Assembly: GCA_028283745.1 (NCBI GenBank)
Contig: JAPWJZ010000010.1
Coordinates: forward strand, 1-64,000
Origin: Micavibrio sp.
GTDB taxonomy: Bacteria; Pseudomonadota; Alphaproteobacteria; Micavibrionales; UBA2020
DNA length: 64,000 nucleotides
Direction of reading: 5' to 3'
In this document: piece by piece, positions 16,872 to 25,192 of the stretch
How the letters are laid out: each line of letters opens with the position of its first letter
Numbering within the stretch: position 1 is the first letter of the stretch
Program-made: the position numbers and the translations under genes
Notes under the pieces: generated by a model
What the model was told of the DNA's origin: nothing
What the model saw: only the letters and a program-made list of their open reading frames with translations
The model's database searches: none

Positions 16872-18725
16872 ATGAGTGACGAACAAGAAAAGAAAGAACG
16901 GCAGGTTTCGTACAAGGACGTGACGAAGTATGCCATGCACTACTGGGGTCCCAACAAGGGCTTCGGCGCTTCTGCGGCGTTGCTCATGCTGGCCTCCGTC
17001 TCGATGGATGCGATCGTGCCCGTCTATACCGGCAAGATCGTGGATGCGATGACCAAAACCTCGCTCGCGCCCGATGCGGCGCTGGCGGCGGCGTGGTCGG
17101 CCTTCGGCATATTCGCCTTGCTGGCGTTTTTGCACCAGGGTCTTCGCATCTGTTCCATGTACTGCTGGAACGCGTTTGCGGTGCGCAACCTCTACGCCAT
17201 CGTCAACGACGGCCTTAACAAGGTGCAGCGCTTCAGTTCCGACTGGCACGCCAATACCTTCGCAGGCGGCACGGTGCGCAAGATTACGCGCGGCATGTGG
17301 GCTTTCGACAGCTTTGAGGATACCATCCTCATGGGCCTGTTGCCGGCCATCACCATCATGCTGGGCGTCATGATTATGCTGGGGCTGAAACTGCCGCTGG
17401 TCGGCCTTGCCGCCGGCGGGATGATCGTCCTGTACTGTGCCGTGTCCATCTGGATGTCGGTTGCCATTCTGGCGCCGCGCTTCCGCGAGTCTGCGGAAGC
17501 CGATACCAAGGTTGGCGCGACGCTGGCGGACATCATCACCGGCAACCCCACGGTCAAGGCTTTCGGCGCGGAAGGGCGTGAAGACGCAATTTTCCGGGCT
17601 GTTGCGGATACGTGGAAGAAGAAGGCCAGCTGGTCGTGGCAGACAGGCGTTTCGGCAGATGCCGCGCGCTCTGTCTTCCGCCTCGGCATGATGGCAAGCA
17701 TGATTGCCACGACGATCTTCCTGTGGAAGGTCGGCAAGGCGTCGCCCGGCGACATCGTGCTGGTTATCACCACCTTCTTCATCCTCGGCGGTTACCTGCG
17801 CGATATCGGGATGCACATTACGCACCTGCAGCGCTCGGTGTCCGACATGGAAGACATCATCCTGTTCTGGCAACGGAACGATGATGTGGCGGATGCCACG
17901 GCTGCAAAGCCGCTGGTCGTCAGCCCTGCGCGCCGCAAGGACATGATTGCCTTCGACCGCGTCGGCTTCAAGTACCCGAATACCGGCAAGGATATCTACA
18001 AGAATATGAGCGTAGATATCCAGTCGGGCGAGAAACTGGCGCTGGTCGGGCCCTCGGGTTCCGGCAAGTCCACTTTCGTCAAGCTGATCCAGCGTCTGTA
18101 CAACGTGACAGAAGGCCAGATCCGCATCGACGGCCAGGACATCTCGCAGGTGGCGATGGAAAGCCTCCGCAGCCAGATCGCGCTGGTGCCGCAGGACCCA
18201 ATCCTGTTCCACCGCTCGCTGTCGGAGAATATTTCCTACGGCCAGCCCGACGCCACGCAAGAGGCAATTGAGGCTGCGGCGAAAAAGGCCTTCGCCCACG
18301 ACTTCATCATGACGCTGCCCAAAGGCTACGATACGCTGGTGGGCGAGCGCGGGGTGAAGCTTTCAGGGGGCGAGCGCCAGCGGGTCGCGATTGCGCGAGC
18401 AATCCTGGCCGATGCGCCGGTGCTGATCCTGGACGAAGCGACGTCAAGCCTGGACTCCATCTCGGAGCATTATATCCAGCTGGCGCTGCAGGAACTGATG
18501 AAAGGCCGCACGACGATTACCATCGCGCACCGCCTTTCAACCATCCAGAAGGCCGACCGCATTCTGGTCTTCGATAAAGGCGAAATCATCGAGCAGGGCG
18601 ACCATGCCAGCCTGATGAACCGTCCGAACTCCCGTTACAAGGCCCTGTACGACATGCAGGCCCTCGAGCTGGTGCCGGAAACCGCCGAAGAAGACCCCGA
18701 AGGCAAACGCGCCGCCGCCGAGTAA
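16872..18725 (+). CDS. ABC exporter half-transporter, fused membrane and ATPase domains
   Basis: A 617-residue protein with a six-helix type I exporter membrane domain (about residues 20-330) and an ATPase domain: Walker A GPSGSGKST at 393-401, signature LSGGE at 497-501, Walker B VLILDE at 517-522 and switch His553. It should form a homodimer, or a heterodimer with a partner encoded elsewhere, and export a lipid, peptide or drug; the substrate cannot be read from sequence. The start has only a very close AAGG site, which is unusual and suggests that the preceding leader region matters for translation. It is followed by a strong terminator. Confidence 0.9.
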   Translation: MSDEQEKKERQVSYKDVTKYAMHYWGPNKGFGASAALLMLASVSMDAIVPVYTGKIVDAMTKTSLAPDAALAAAWSAFGIFALLAFLHQGLRICSMYCWNAFAVRNLYAIVNDGLNKVQRFSSDWHANTFAGGTVRKITRGMWAFDSFEDTILMGLLPAITIMLGVMIMLGLKLPLVGLAAGGMIVLYCAVSIWMSVAILAPRFRESAEADTKVGATLADIITGNPTVKAFGAEGREDAIFRAVADTWKKKASWSWQTGVSADAARSVFRLGMMASMIATTIFLWKVGKASPGDIVLVITTFFILGGYLRDIGMHITHLQRSVSDMEDIILFWQRNDDVADATAAKPLVVSPARRKDMIAFDRVGFKYPNTGKDIYKNMSVDIQSGEKLALVGPSGSGKSTFVKLIQRLYNVTEGQIRIDGQDISQVAMESLRSQIALVPQDPILFHRSLSENISYGQPDATQEAIEAAAKKAFAHDFIMTLPKGYDTLVGERGVKLSGGERQRVAIARAILADAPVLILDEATSSLDSISEHYIQLALQELMKGRTTITIAHRLSTIQKADRILVFDKGEIIEQGDHASLMNRPNSRYKALYDMQALELVPETAEEDPEGKRAAAE

Positions 18726-18744
18726 GCGGAACGCAACAAACAAG

Positions 18745-18779
18745 GAAAAGCCCGCCGTGCAAACGGCGGGCTTTTTTTA
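18745..18779 (+). terminator. Terminator after the ABC exporter
   Basis: GCCCGCCGT pairs with ACGGCGGGC around a GCAA loop, followed by T7. The A-run on the left lets it also serve the convergent minus-strand 18791 gene. Confidence 0.95.
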
Positions 18780-18790
18780 TGCGGGTTTTG

Positions 18791-19642
18791 TTACTCGGCC
18801 GAAACGCCGTAATAGACCCATTCTTCGCCGAGGGCGGTTTTTTTGCCGGGGAGGATGATGACGCCGTCGACGGGGGCGGTGAGGGTTTCGCCGTCGTCGT
18901 ACTGGGCGATGGGCATGCCCTTGGTGATGCTGTCGAGGTGCTGCCAGTCCTGCATCATCCGGCCTTCTTTTTTCTTCACTTCAAGGCTGACCATGCGCTT
19001 GATGTCGGGCTTCGCGGGCGGGGTTTTGTCGAAGGCTTCGGCGATGCCGAAGTGGGCAAGGGCGGCGCGGATGGCTTTGTAGCCGTGCAGCGCCGCGACG
19101 GGGTCGCTGTGCAATCCGCATTCGACGAGGATGCCGAGTTTGCCGGCGCCGTTCGCGTAGGTCATGGTGTCGCCGGTGGAAAGGTCTTTGGCGTCTTCAT
19201 ACAGGGCGTTCCAGCCTGTGACCCAGTGCGGAATGTTGAGCGCGGTCGCATAGGCGCGGTGCGCGGGCGTGTCGTAATCAAGGAACAGGAACGGCAGCGT
19301 GCCGGAGGAATAGGAGTGCAGGTCAAGGTAGACATCGGCGGTGTCAATCAGCGCGGTGACGTCATTGGCAAGGCCATGTTCATAAAGGCTCGGCGCTTTA
19401 TGTTTCTGCACGACGCGGTTGAGGTTGACGTCCGAATAGCGCGCGTTGGCGGCATAGGCCTTGGGGTTGCAGATGGGCGCGAAGGTGACTTTGCCCTTGT
19501 CCAGCTTAAAAATACCCGTGCGCAGCTCCATGATAGTACGGCCGATGGCGATGGTGCCGCAAACCTCGTCGCCGTGAATGGCGCCGGTAATCAGCAGGTG
19601 GGGGCCGGGGGTGCCGCTGTCAAAAACCACGGTATCGAGCAT
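18791..19642 (-). CDS. Succinylglutamate desuccinylase/aspartoacylase family hydrolase
   Basis: A 283-residue zinc carboxypeptidase-like amidohydrolase of the AstE/AspA type. His23 and Glu26 (GAIHGDE) and His109 (YLDLHS) are the zinc ligands, DVNLNR at 71-76 is the substrate-binding segment, and Glu174 in VECG is the catalytic Glu. The family removes acyl groups from N-acyl amino acids or related amides; the substrate is not determined. No arginine succinyltransferase (ast) genes accompany it, so a role in arginine breakdown is not supported. AAGGA precedes the ATG by eight bases. It diverges from the small 19694 gene. Confidence 0.85.
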   Translation of the reverse strand: MLDTVVFDSGTPGPHLLITGAIHGDEVCGTIAIGRTIMELRTGIFKLDKGKVTFAPICNPKAYAANARYSDVNLNRVVQKHKAPSLYEHGLANDVTALIDTADVYLDLHSYSSGTLPFLFLDYDTPAHRAYATALNIPHWVTGWNALYEDAKDLSTGDTMTYANGAGKLGILVECGLHSDPVAALHGYKAIRAALAHFGIAEAFDKTPPAKPDIKRMVSLEVKKKEGRMMQDWQHLDSITKGMPIAQYDDGETLTAPVDGVIILPGKKTALGEEWVYYGVSAE

Positions 19643-19680
19643 GTTCGTTTATCCTTCTATGCCTTGGAGTGTTGGTAAAC

Positions 19681-19686
19681 TATAAT
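19681..19686 (+). promoter_or_regulatory. Consensus -10 box directly before a start codon
   Basis: A perfect TATAAT ends seven bases before the ATG at 19694, placing the expected transcription start on or next to the A of the ATG. No good -35 is seen at 16-18 bases. This suggests a leaderless message. Confidence 0.45.
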
Positions 19687-19693
19687 AAGCCGC

Positions 19694-19888
19694 ATGAAAC
19701 CCATCAAGCTTACAATTGCACGCCAGCCCGAAGGCGTTTACATGGTCACCAGCGACGCGCTGCCGGGCTTTGTCGCCGAACTTTCCGGCGGGGAAGGGAT
19801 GCTGGCGGCGGCAGAACTTCTGGCCCGTGACTTTTTGCGCATGGATGATCCGGCGGCGCAAGCCAGCTTTGAATTCGATATTCAATAA
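19694..19888 (+). CDS. Small DUF1902/HicB-like protein, 64 aa
   Basis: A 64-residue soluble protein with the segment GVYMVTSDALPGFVAE, which resembles the start of the DUF1902/HicB-like fold, where a partial RNase-H-like sheet often forms an antitoxin or regulatory module. No HicA-like toxin lies beside it, so a toxin-antitoxin role is not supported. There is no ribosome-binding site; the TATAAT seven bases upstream suggests leaderless translation. Confidence 0.65.
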   Translation: MKPIKLTIARQPEGVYMVTSDALPGFVAELSGGEGMLAAAELLARDFLRMDDPAAQASFEFDIQ

Positions 19889-19889
19889 A

Positions 19890-19931
19890 AACTTCGCCGC
19901 AGTCGGTAATTTCCCAAACTGCGGCGAAGGA
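19890..19931 (-). terminator. Terminator of gshA
   Basis: A perfect 12-bp inverted repeat, CTTCGCCGCAGT (19892-19903) and ACTGCGGCGAAG (19918-19929). On the minus strand the stem is followed by TTTTTAT, so it terminates gshA; the plus strand has no T-run. Confidence 0.85.
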
Positions 19932-19951
19932 TCATGAATACATATGTCTGA

Positions 19952-21370
19952 TTAAAGCGAAAGGCCGCCTTTGTTGGCTTTTTTGCCGCTGAAGAGCAGG
20001 CTTTCCTTCATCGTCGCCGTGAAGTCGCCCTTGTTATCGGCAAGGTTTTTCAGCGCGACGTCGGCGGGGGTGATGCCGAGCTTCACCTGGTCTTCCAGCA
20101 CTTCCAGCATCTTCACCGCAGCGGGTTCGATTTTGGCGAGGCCCTGTTTGGAGATTTCGATGAGGTCGAGCGCGACTTGCTGCGCGGTCTTGCCGTGAAT
20201 TTCGGTGGCAAGGCCGTCTTTCGCGACGGAAGACCGGAAGCTGGCCCGCTCGTCGTTCGTCCATTCGGAAACGTATTCCTGCACGGCCTTGAACGAGTCT
20301 TTGTCGTAGAAGATACCGGTCCAGAACGCGCCGAGCGCCATCCAGTGCTGCGGGGTGGGGCCAAGGTCCGCCGCCCGGAATTCGAGCAACTGGTTCGGCT
20401 TCAGCAGCATTTCCGGCTTGATGCCCGTCGTGTGGTCGACGAGGTCTTTGCCGGTCAGGTATTGTTCTTCAACCGGCAGGTGCGCCAGTTCCGGCAGCGG
20501 CTTGCCGATCATTTCAATGAAGGGCTTCGGCGCAACGGCGAGGTATTCATCGTTCCGCACGACAAAGCTCATCGGCACGTTCAGCACATGCTGCGCCCAG
20601 TCTTTTAGGGTGTAGCTGTCGTCGTAAATGTTTTTCGGCACGTTGTAGAGCGGCGAGTCAAGCGCCAGCAGGTTCTCCCTCCGCCAGGTCTTGAAGCCGC
20701 TGTCCTCGCCCTTCGAGAAGGGGGAGTTCGCGAACATCGCGGCGGCGAGCGGCTGCAATTGCAGGCCGAGCTTGAAGGCGGCGAAGCTGTCATCCATGCA
20801 CTTGCCATCAAGGGTCAATTGCACGGAGGAGCTTTGGCCCCATGCGGCATAGCCGTTTTCAGCCTCGAACACGGGCTTCAGCGCGGCAAACCGCGTCCGT
20901 TCGGAAATGTAGGGGATTTCCTCGATCGCGACGTGCGGGTGGAAGCCGAAGGGCAGCACGTCGACGCCGAGTTTTTTCGAAACCACATCGAGGTTTTCGG
21001 TATAGCTTTTCACATCCGCCGCCAGTTGGCCGAGGGAGGTTCTGGGCGCGCTCGAGAATTCAATCTGGCCACCCGGTTCAAGGGTGATGCTGCCGCTTTC
21101 GCCTTTCAGCGAGGTGACATGGCCGTTTTCAATGGTGTCGGTTTCCCAGCCGCATTTTTTCGCCAGCACGTTGAAGATGGCGCTGATGCTTTTGGGGCCG
21201 CTGAAGGTGATGGGTTCGAGGTTTTTCTTGGTGACGAAGGGCATTTCAACTTCGATGCCCATTTTCTTTTCAGTGGGCTTTTCGCCATTGCCAGTGAAAA
21301 TCTGGACCGTCTGTTCAAGAAGGCCGTCGAGGGTGAGAATCTGGTTAGAACCGGTTTGCTGGGTGGACAT
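19952..21370 (-). CDS. gshA: Glutamate-cysteine ligase
   Basis: GshA joins glutamate and cysteine with ATP, the first step of glutathione synthesis. The 472-residue protein belongs to the GCS2 type found in alphaproteobacteria and plants: KKMGIEVEMPF near residue 36, SITLEPGGQIEFSSAP near 94-109, then FGFHPHV and FRAADLGPTP. The length fits the family. GGAG precedes the ATG by about eight bases. It is monocistronic with its own terminator, and a structured stretch lies upstream at 21450-21509. gshB is not in the window. Confidence 0.92.
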   Translation of the reverse strand: MSTQQTGSNQILTLDGLLEQTVQIFTGNGEKPTEKKMGIEVEMPFVTKKNLEPITFSGPKSISAIFNVLAKKCGWETDTIENGHVTSLKGESGSITLEPGGQIEFSSAPRTSLGQLAADVKSYTENLDVVSKKLGVDVLPFGFHPHVAIEEIPYISERTRFAALKPVFEAENGYAAWGQSSSVQLTLDGKCMDDSFAAFKLGLQLQPLAAAMFANSPFSKGEDSGFKTWRRENLLALDSPLYNVPKNIYDDSYTLKDWAQHVLNVPMSFVVRNDEYLAVAPKPFIEMIGKPLPELAHLPVEEQYLTGKDLVDHTTGIKPEMLLKPNQLLEFRAADLGPTPQHWMALGAFWTGIFYDKDSFKAVQEYVSEWTNDERASFRSSVAKDGLATEIHGKTAQQVALDLIEISKQGLAKIEPAAVKMLEVLEDQVKLGITPADVALKNLADNKGDFTATMKESLLFSGKKANKGGLSL

Positions 21371-21449
21371 GTGTAAAACTCCAAAAAATAAAAAATTGAG
21401 ATGCGACCGTAGTGGTCAAGCAGTTCAGATTTTGGAGTTGTGCCCGTTT

Positions 21450-21509
21450 AGAACGAGGAAGGCCCCATCCGCTGTCAGCGGATAAGTCGTCGAGCACGGG
21501 GGCCGTTCT
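21450..21509. promoter_or_regulatory. Folded element between gshA and the 21788 gene
   Basis: Nested complementary segments: AGAAC (21450) with GTTCT (21505-21509), GGCCCC (21461-21466) with GGGGCC (21499-21504), and inside them a near-perfect palindrome ATCCGCTG-T-CAGCGGAT (21467-21483). The nested order suggests a structured RNA such as a gshA leader on the minus strand or an independent small RNA. I cannot match it to a known class. The rest of the 417-base gap 21371-21787 is AT-rich on the right and carries no gene I can support. Confidence 0.4.
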
Positions 21510-21787
21510 TGGCCTCAGCTGCTGCGTAGATGTAGGTGCAGATATGTTGCTTTTGAATAATCATAATGTAAACACTGTAACTTGATTCGTGCTTCCGTCA
21601 AATATAAATTTTCAGAACACTGGTTTTGATGAAATATATCAGCGCGTTATTTTTATTTACGGGGTACTGGATTTTATTTCATGGTCCATGCGATATTGTG
21701 AAAATTGGCATTGCAGAGGCTTTTAGAGGAGGGCTTTGCAGGGCCTTCCGTCATCCGTACACCGCTTTTTAACTGGAGCTTCAAACA

Positions 21788-22489
21788 ATGAAAAAATTAG
21801 CCGTCTTTACCGCACTGGCGCTTGTTATGGCCGCGCCTGCTTTTGCACAAACTGCCAGCGATACGCACATTGGCAAAACCATGACTGCGGTCGAAAAAGC
21901 CGCTGTCCAGCAGGGCATTGAACCCGCGCGCGACCTTTCCAACGGTGCCGATGGCGGCGCTGCCGAGCCGATGCCCGCAGCCGAAGCTGTTGCTCCCTTA
22001 AGCAAACAGGAAGCTGCCGCAGCTGCTTCTGCCGCTAAAACCACGGCGCCCGCCGCCAGCCGCCCCGCGCTGGTGACGGACAACGGCCTGCCCGCCGGCC
22101 TCGTCATGAACGGCCCCGGCACCGCTGAATACAAAAAGAAACATGCTGCCAAAAAGAAAAAAGCAGCTGTCCACCATGAAAAAGCTGCCAAGAAAGCCGC
22201 TAAAACGGAAGCTGCACCGGCTGCTGCCGCAACCCCCGCAGTTGTAGAAGAGGCACCTGCCGCTGCTGCGCCTGCTGAAGTTGCAGCACCTGCAACCGCA
22301 ATGCCCGCAACCGGCGCGCCCGTTAGCGCACCGGCTGTTGAAGTTGCACCGGCTCCGGCACCGACCACGCCGGTTGCTCCCGCAATGCCCGATGCAACCG
22401 CAATGCCGCCGGCTGCAACGCCCGCAGCCCCTGCTGATGGCGGCGCTGATCCTTTCGCAGCACCCGCGACCCCGCCCGCTGGCCAGTAA
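21788..22489 (+). CDS. Exported Ala/Pro/Lys-rich protein, 233 aa
   Basis: A signal peptide (MKKLAVFTALALVMAAPAFA, cleavage before QTASD) is followed by a short mixed segment, a Lys/His-rich block (KKKHAAKKKKAAVHHEKAAKK) around residue 115-135, and a long Ala/Pro-rich tail with repeated short AP units. It is probably periplasmic, extended and flexible, and the basic block could bind peptidoglycan, LPS or nucleic acid. No family is recognised. Its signal peptide and composition resemble those of the next plus-strand gene, 22838. Confidence 0.75.
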   Translation: MKKLAVFTALALVMAAPAFAQTASDTHIGKTMTAVEKAAVQQGIEPARDLSNGADGGAAEPMPAAEAVAPLSKQEAAAAASAAKTTAPAASRPALVTDNGLPAGLVMNGPGTAEYKKKHAAKKKKAAVHHEKAAKKAAKTEAAPAAAATPAVVEEAPAAAAPAEVAAPATAMPATGAPVSAPAVEVAPAPAPTTPVAPAMPDATAMPPAATPAAPADGGADPFAAPATPPAGQ

Positions 22490-22519
22490 GCCAACAGGCA
22501 CTTAAAGACTTCAAAGCAG

Positions 22520-22552
22520 CGGCCGCCCCTTAAAAGGCGGCCGTTTCTTTTT
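22520..22552 (+). terminator. Terminator after the 21788 gene
   Basis: CGGCCGCC pairs with GGCGGCCG around CCTTAAAA, then TTTCTTTTT. In the remainder of the 348-base gap 22490-22837 I see AT-rich DNA and no gene. Confidence 0.9.
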
Positions 22553-22837
22553 GCGCGTATTGCCGGAGTTGTTTTTTTTGTTGCGTCATTTTCGCAATGT
22601 AAACAGCCGCTTGAAATAAAATACCGCGTTATATGTGGCTCTTTTGCACAGGACGTCGATTTTTGCGCGTCACGGGGGTGGCGTGAAGGTGTTGTTAATG
22701 AGTCGGGGGTGATGATGGTATATTCACTGGTTTTCAACCGCAGCTTTCGTGAAAAGCTTTCAGGGCATCGCATGATGCGCTGTGAAGCTGTGCGCTTTAA
22801 AACCATACCGGCTCTTTAACAACCAAGGGGATCGTCT

Positions 22838-23212
22838 ATGAAGCGTTTTGTGATGATGACCGCGCTGGCGCTCGTGCTGGCCGTGCCTGCGCTTGCCCAT
22901 GCTGCCGAGACTGCGGCGGGCGATGCGATGAAAGGGCCGCCGCCACATGAAGCAGGTGCCGCGCCCGCCGCGAGCGGCGAGGCGACCGGGTCACCGCCAC
23001 CCCCGCCCGACGGCAAGGGGCCGCCCTGCGGCCCGCCACCACCCCCACCAAAAGATGGTGCCGCACCGCCGCCGCCTAAAGAAGGCGCAGAGGGCGACCA
23101 TAAAGGTCCGCCGCCTTGCCCGCCACCCCCTGAGGGAGGCAAGCCGCCTGAAGGTGGGCCGCCCAAGGGCGAAGCACCCAAGGAAGGCGCAGCGCCGCCT
23201 GCCGCAAAATAA
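22838..23212 (+). CDS. Exported Pro/Gly-rich repeat protein, 124 aa
   Basis: A signal peptide (MKRFVMMTALALVLAVPALAHA, cleavage before AETAAG) leads into a proline- and glycine-rich chain with runs of prolines and repeated short motifs such as GPPP, PPPKEG and KGPPPCPPPP. It has two cysteines in CGPP/CPPP contexts. It should be an unfolded, extended periplasmic or surface protein. Its signal resembles that of 21788, so the two may be divergent paralogues or share an export context. AAGGGGATCGTCT precedes the ATG. Confidence 0.75.
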   Translation: MKRFVMMTALALVLAVPALAHAAETAAGDAMKGPPPHEAGAAPAASGEATGSPPPPPDGKGPPCGPPPPPPKDGAAPPPPKEGAEGDHKGPPPCPPPPEGGKPPEGGPPKGEAPKEGAAPPAAK

Positions 23213-23232
23213 CACCCTGCACTTACACACGG

Positions 23233-23259
23233 AAAAGCCCGCTGCAAAGCGGGCTTTTC
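23233..23259 (+). terminator. Terminator after the 22838 gene
   Basis: AAAAGCCCGC (23233-23242) and GCGGGCTTTT (23249-23258) form a perfect 10-bp stem with a six-base loop. Confidence 0.9.
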
Positions 23260-23290
23260 TTATGCGTGCGCATTTCTTATGCGTGCGCAT
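23257..23290. repeat. Perfect 17-bp tandem duplication
   Basis: TTCTTATGCGTGCGCAT occurs twice head to tail (23257-23273 and 23274-23290), starting within the terminator's T-run. Each copy contains ATGCG-TG-CGCAT, itself an inverted repeat. It looks like a recent slip duplication. Confidence 0.9.
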
Positions 23291-23443
23291 TGAAACGCAG
23301 AATCGCCACGCCCCTTATGCTCTATACTCAACTAATTGATATATTTGAAAAATATAGGTTATTCGGTTTTTCTTCGCCATGGCAAAAAACGCGCAAATGT
23401 GTGACAATAGAAGAAGTTCAAACACCAGCCCCAGAGGGTTTTC

Positions 23444-24103
23444 ATGACCGACGAGAAAAAGCCGCAAGCCAAGATCATCGAGACCAAGCGCGTTTACGAC
23501 GGATTTTTCAAAATGGATGAACTCACCATCGAAATGGATCGCCACGAAGGCGGCACGATGACGCTGAAGCGCCTCAACTTCGAGCGCGGCCACGCCGTCG
23601 CCATGCTGGGCTATGACCCGAAGCGCGATGAAGTGCTGCTGGTAAACGAAATGCGCCCCGGCATGCTGGTCGCAGGTGACTATCCGTTCGTGGATGCGCT
23701 GCCCGCCGGCATGATCGACAAAGACGAAGATGCCATCACCGCCGCCGTGCGCGAACTGCACGAAGAAACCGGCGTTGACCTGAAAAGTCCGCGCCTGATC
23801 CATGACGGCGCGTATGTCAGCTCCGGCGGCACATCGGAGAAGATTTCGCTGGTTGTTGGCCTTGTTGACATGACGCAGGCTGGCGGCATTCACGGCAAGC
23901 CCGGCGAGGGCGAGAATATTAAAACTGTCGTCATTTCGGGCGACGAATTCATCCAGCGTGCCGAAGATGGCCGTTTGCAGGATATGAAGAGCCTTGTTTG
24001 CGCCTTCTGGCTTGCCAAGCACCGCGACGAGCTGCGCCTTTCCGTCGAAGCGAAACCCGCCAACGACGGTCCGCGCAAAAAAGCCGGCGGCATGCAGCCG
24101 TAA
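23444..24103 (+). CDS. NUDIX hydrolase, ADP-ribose pyrophosphatase-like
   Basis: A 219-residue protein with an intact NUDIX box, beginning GMIDKDE and ending RELHEETGV, placed as in ADP-ribose pyrophosphatases (NudF): an N-terminal dimerisation part, the box near the middle, and DEFIQRAEDGRLQDMKSL after it. It should hydrolyse ADP-ribose or a related nucleoside diphosphate to AMP and a phosphorylated product, using Mg. AGAGGG lies just before the ATG. It is monocistronic between two terminators. Confidence 0.88.
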   Translation: MTDEKKPQAKIIETKRVYDGFFKMDELTIEMDRHEGGTMTLKRLNFERGHAVAMLGYDPKRDEVLLVNEMRPGMLVAGDYPFVDALPAGMIDKDEDAITAAVRELHEETGVDLKSPRLIHDGAYVSSGGTSEKISLVVGLVDMTQAGGIHGKPGEGENIKTVVISGDEFIQRAEDGRLQDMKSLVCAFWLAKHRDELRLSVEAKPANDGPRKKAGGMQP

Positions 24104-24129
24104 CAGCTTTACCGCTTCAAATTCAAATA

Positions 24130-24162
24130 AAAAGCCGGAAGATTATTCTTCCGGCTTTTTTG
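24130..24162 (+). terminator. Terminator after the NUDIX gene
   Basis: AAGCCGGAAGA pairs with TCTTCCGGCTT around TTAT, followed by T5. It can also serve the convergent 24184 gene. Confidence 0.92.
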
Positions 24163-24183
24163 TTGAGGTGATGTGCCTGCGGC

Positions 24184-24495
24184 TTAACGCTTCATCTGCT
24201 TGCAATAGGACACCAGCGCAGAGGTCTGGCCATCCAGCTTGACGTGCGCGAGTGGCACGTCTCGCTTGTCTTTTTCTTCCAGCACTTGCTTGTAGACCTG
24301 TACCAGCGCTTCATTGCAGATGGTGCCGTCTTTGCGCATCGCTTCTTGCTCGTCCGTCGGCTGGATGATGACGGCGTTTTTAAAGTCTTTGTTCAGATTG
24401 GCTTCGCTCAGCATAATGCCGCCGCCAACGCCAAGGGCCGCAGCTGCGACAACCGCAGCAAAGCCGGCGGTAAGATTGCCTTTTTGTGTCTTCAT
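24184..24495 (-). CDS. Small membrane-anchored or exported hypothetical protein, 103 aa
   Basis: Residues 8-28 form a hydrophobic Ala/Gly-rich helix (AGFAAVVAAAALGVGGGIML) with no clear cleavage site, so the protein is either anchored in the inner membrane or exported. The rest is hydrophilic with two cysteines (ICNEA, YCKQM). No family is recognised. AAGGA precedes the ATG by about seven bases. Confidence 0.7.
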   Translation of the reverse strand: MKTQKGNLTAGFAAVVAAAALGVGGGIMLSEANLNKDFKNAVIIQPTDEQEAMRKDGTICNEALVQVYKQVLEEKDKRDVPLAHVKLDGQTSALVSYCKQMKR

Positions 24496-24738
24496 ATTTT
24501 ATTCCTTCAAAATGTGCGCGCTGTTCTTTCCGCCGCCGTTGTGGGGCAGTGACAGCATTCATTGCGATCATCTTTTTTGTTGGGAGGCTTCGAGGGGGGG
24601 ACGGTCACACGGAAATGATGATGTTCAAAACGCGCGACCGGAAAACATGCTCTCTCACAGGAGCCAAGTTATAGCAAATGAATATATTTATGTCAATTCT
24701 GATTTGCCGTTATTTTTCAATACTATAAATTCAAGGCA

Positions 24739-24775
24739 CAAAAAAACGCCCCGGTTACAAGCGGGGCGTTTTTCT
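24739..24775 (-). terminator. Terminator of the 24823 gene
   Basis: CGCCCCG pairs with CGGGGCG around GTTACAAG, with an A-run to the left that reads as T-run on the minus strand and T5 on the right. The rest of the gap 24496-24738 is AT-rich and holds no gene I can support. Confidence 0.9.
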
Positions 24776-24822
24776 TGTCATGAGGAAACTTGAAATTACA
24801 TCTTATGGCGAAAAGCCGTGAA

Positions 24823-25119
24823 TTACTTCGGCGAACCGATGCTCGGCGCTTTCAGCTGCATGGGCGACATGTTGTTAGCGAATATGTTGCGCGCAGCCGC
24901 CAGCGTGGGGCTGTTCAGTGACAGGCCGGAAAGATCCGCCTTCGACAGCAGCGGGCCGCCAAGGCCGGGCGTGATGCTGCGGGCAAGCCCTAAGCACATA
25001 TCCATCTTCATGACGCCGAAGAGGAGGTTGAGGGCAGAGGCGACCTGCGGGCCGACGGTGCCTTCAAGCGGTGCGGCCTGGCCGGGTTTCGGGGTATTGT
25101 CGCCAACTTCATAGGCCAT
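24823..25119 (-). CDS. Hypothetical protein, 98 aa
   Basis: Unrecognised. The ATG at 25119 is preferred because AGGAG lies eight bases upstream; an in-frame GTG nine bases earlier is too close to that site. The protein is moderately hydrophobic (PQVASALNLLFGVMKMDMCLG) and rich in Gly, Pro, Ser and Leu, but lacks a clean membrane segment. It follows the ALDH7-type gene and the 25193 gene on the same strand and may be the last gene of that run. Confidence 0.65.
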   Translation of the reverse strand: MAYEVGDNTPKPGQAAPLEGTVGPQVASALNLLFGVMKMDMCLGLARSITPGLGGPLLSKADLSGLSLNSPTLAAARNIFANNMSPMQLKAPSIGSPK

Positions 25120-25192
25120 CGTGGTCACTCCTGAATATGCGGGTCAATAAAGACTCGAATGAAACTTGATACCCCATGTTATCACGGAAGGG

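Noticed and set aside
16731..18299. 522-codon minus-strand frame opposite the ABC exporter
   Set aside because: Shadow of a gene with all ABC motifs.
19694..19888. HicAB toxin-antitoxin pair
   Set aside because: The small protein is HicB-like, but no HicA-like gene is adjacent on either side.
21450..21540. tmRNA or SRP RNA
   Set aside because: No tRNA-like ends, no SRP loop consensus and no credible tag frame; only nested stems are visible.
23257..23290. CRISPR array
   Set aside because: Only two units, immediately adjacent with no spacer.
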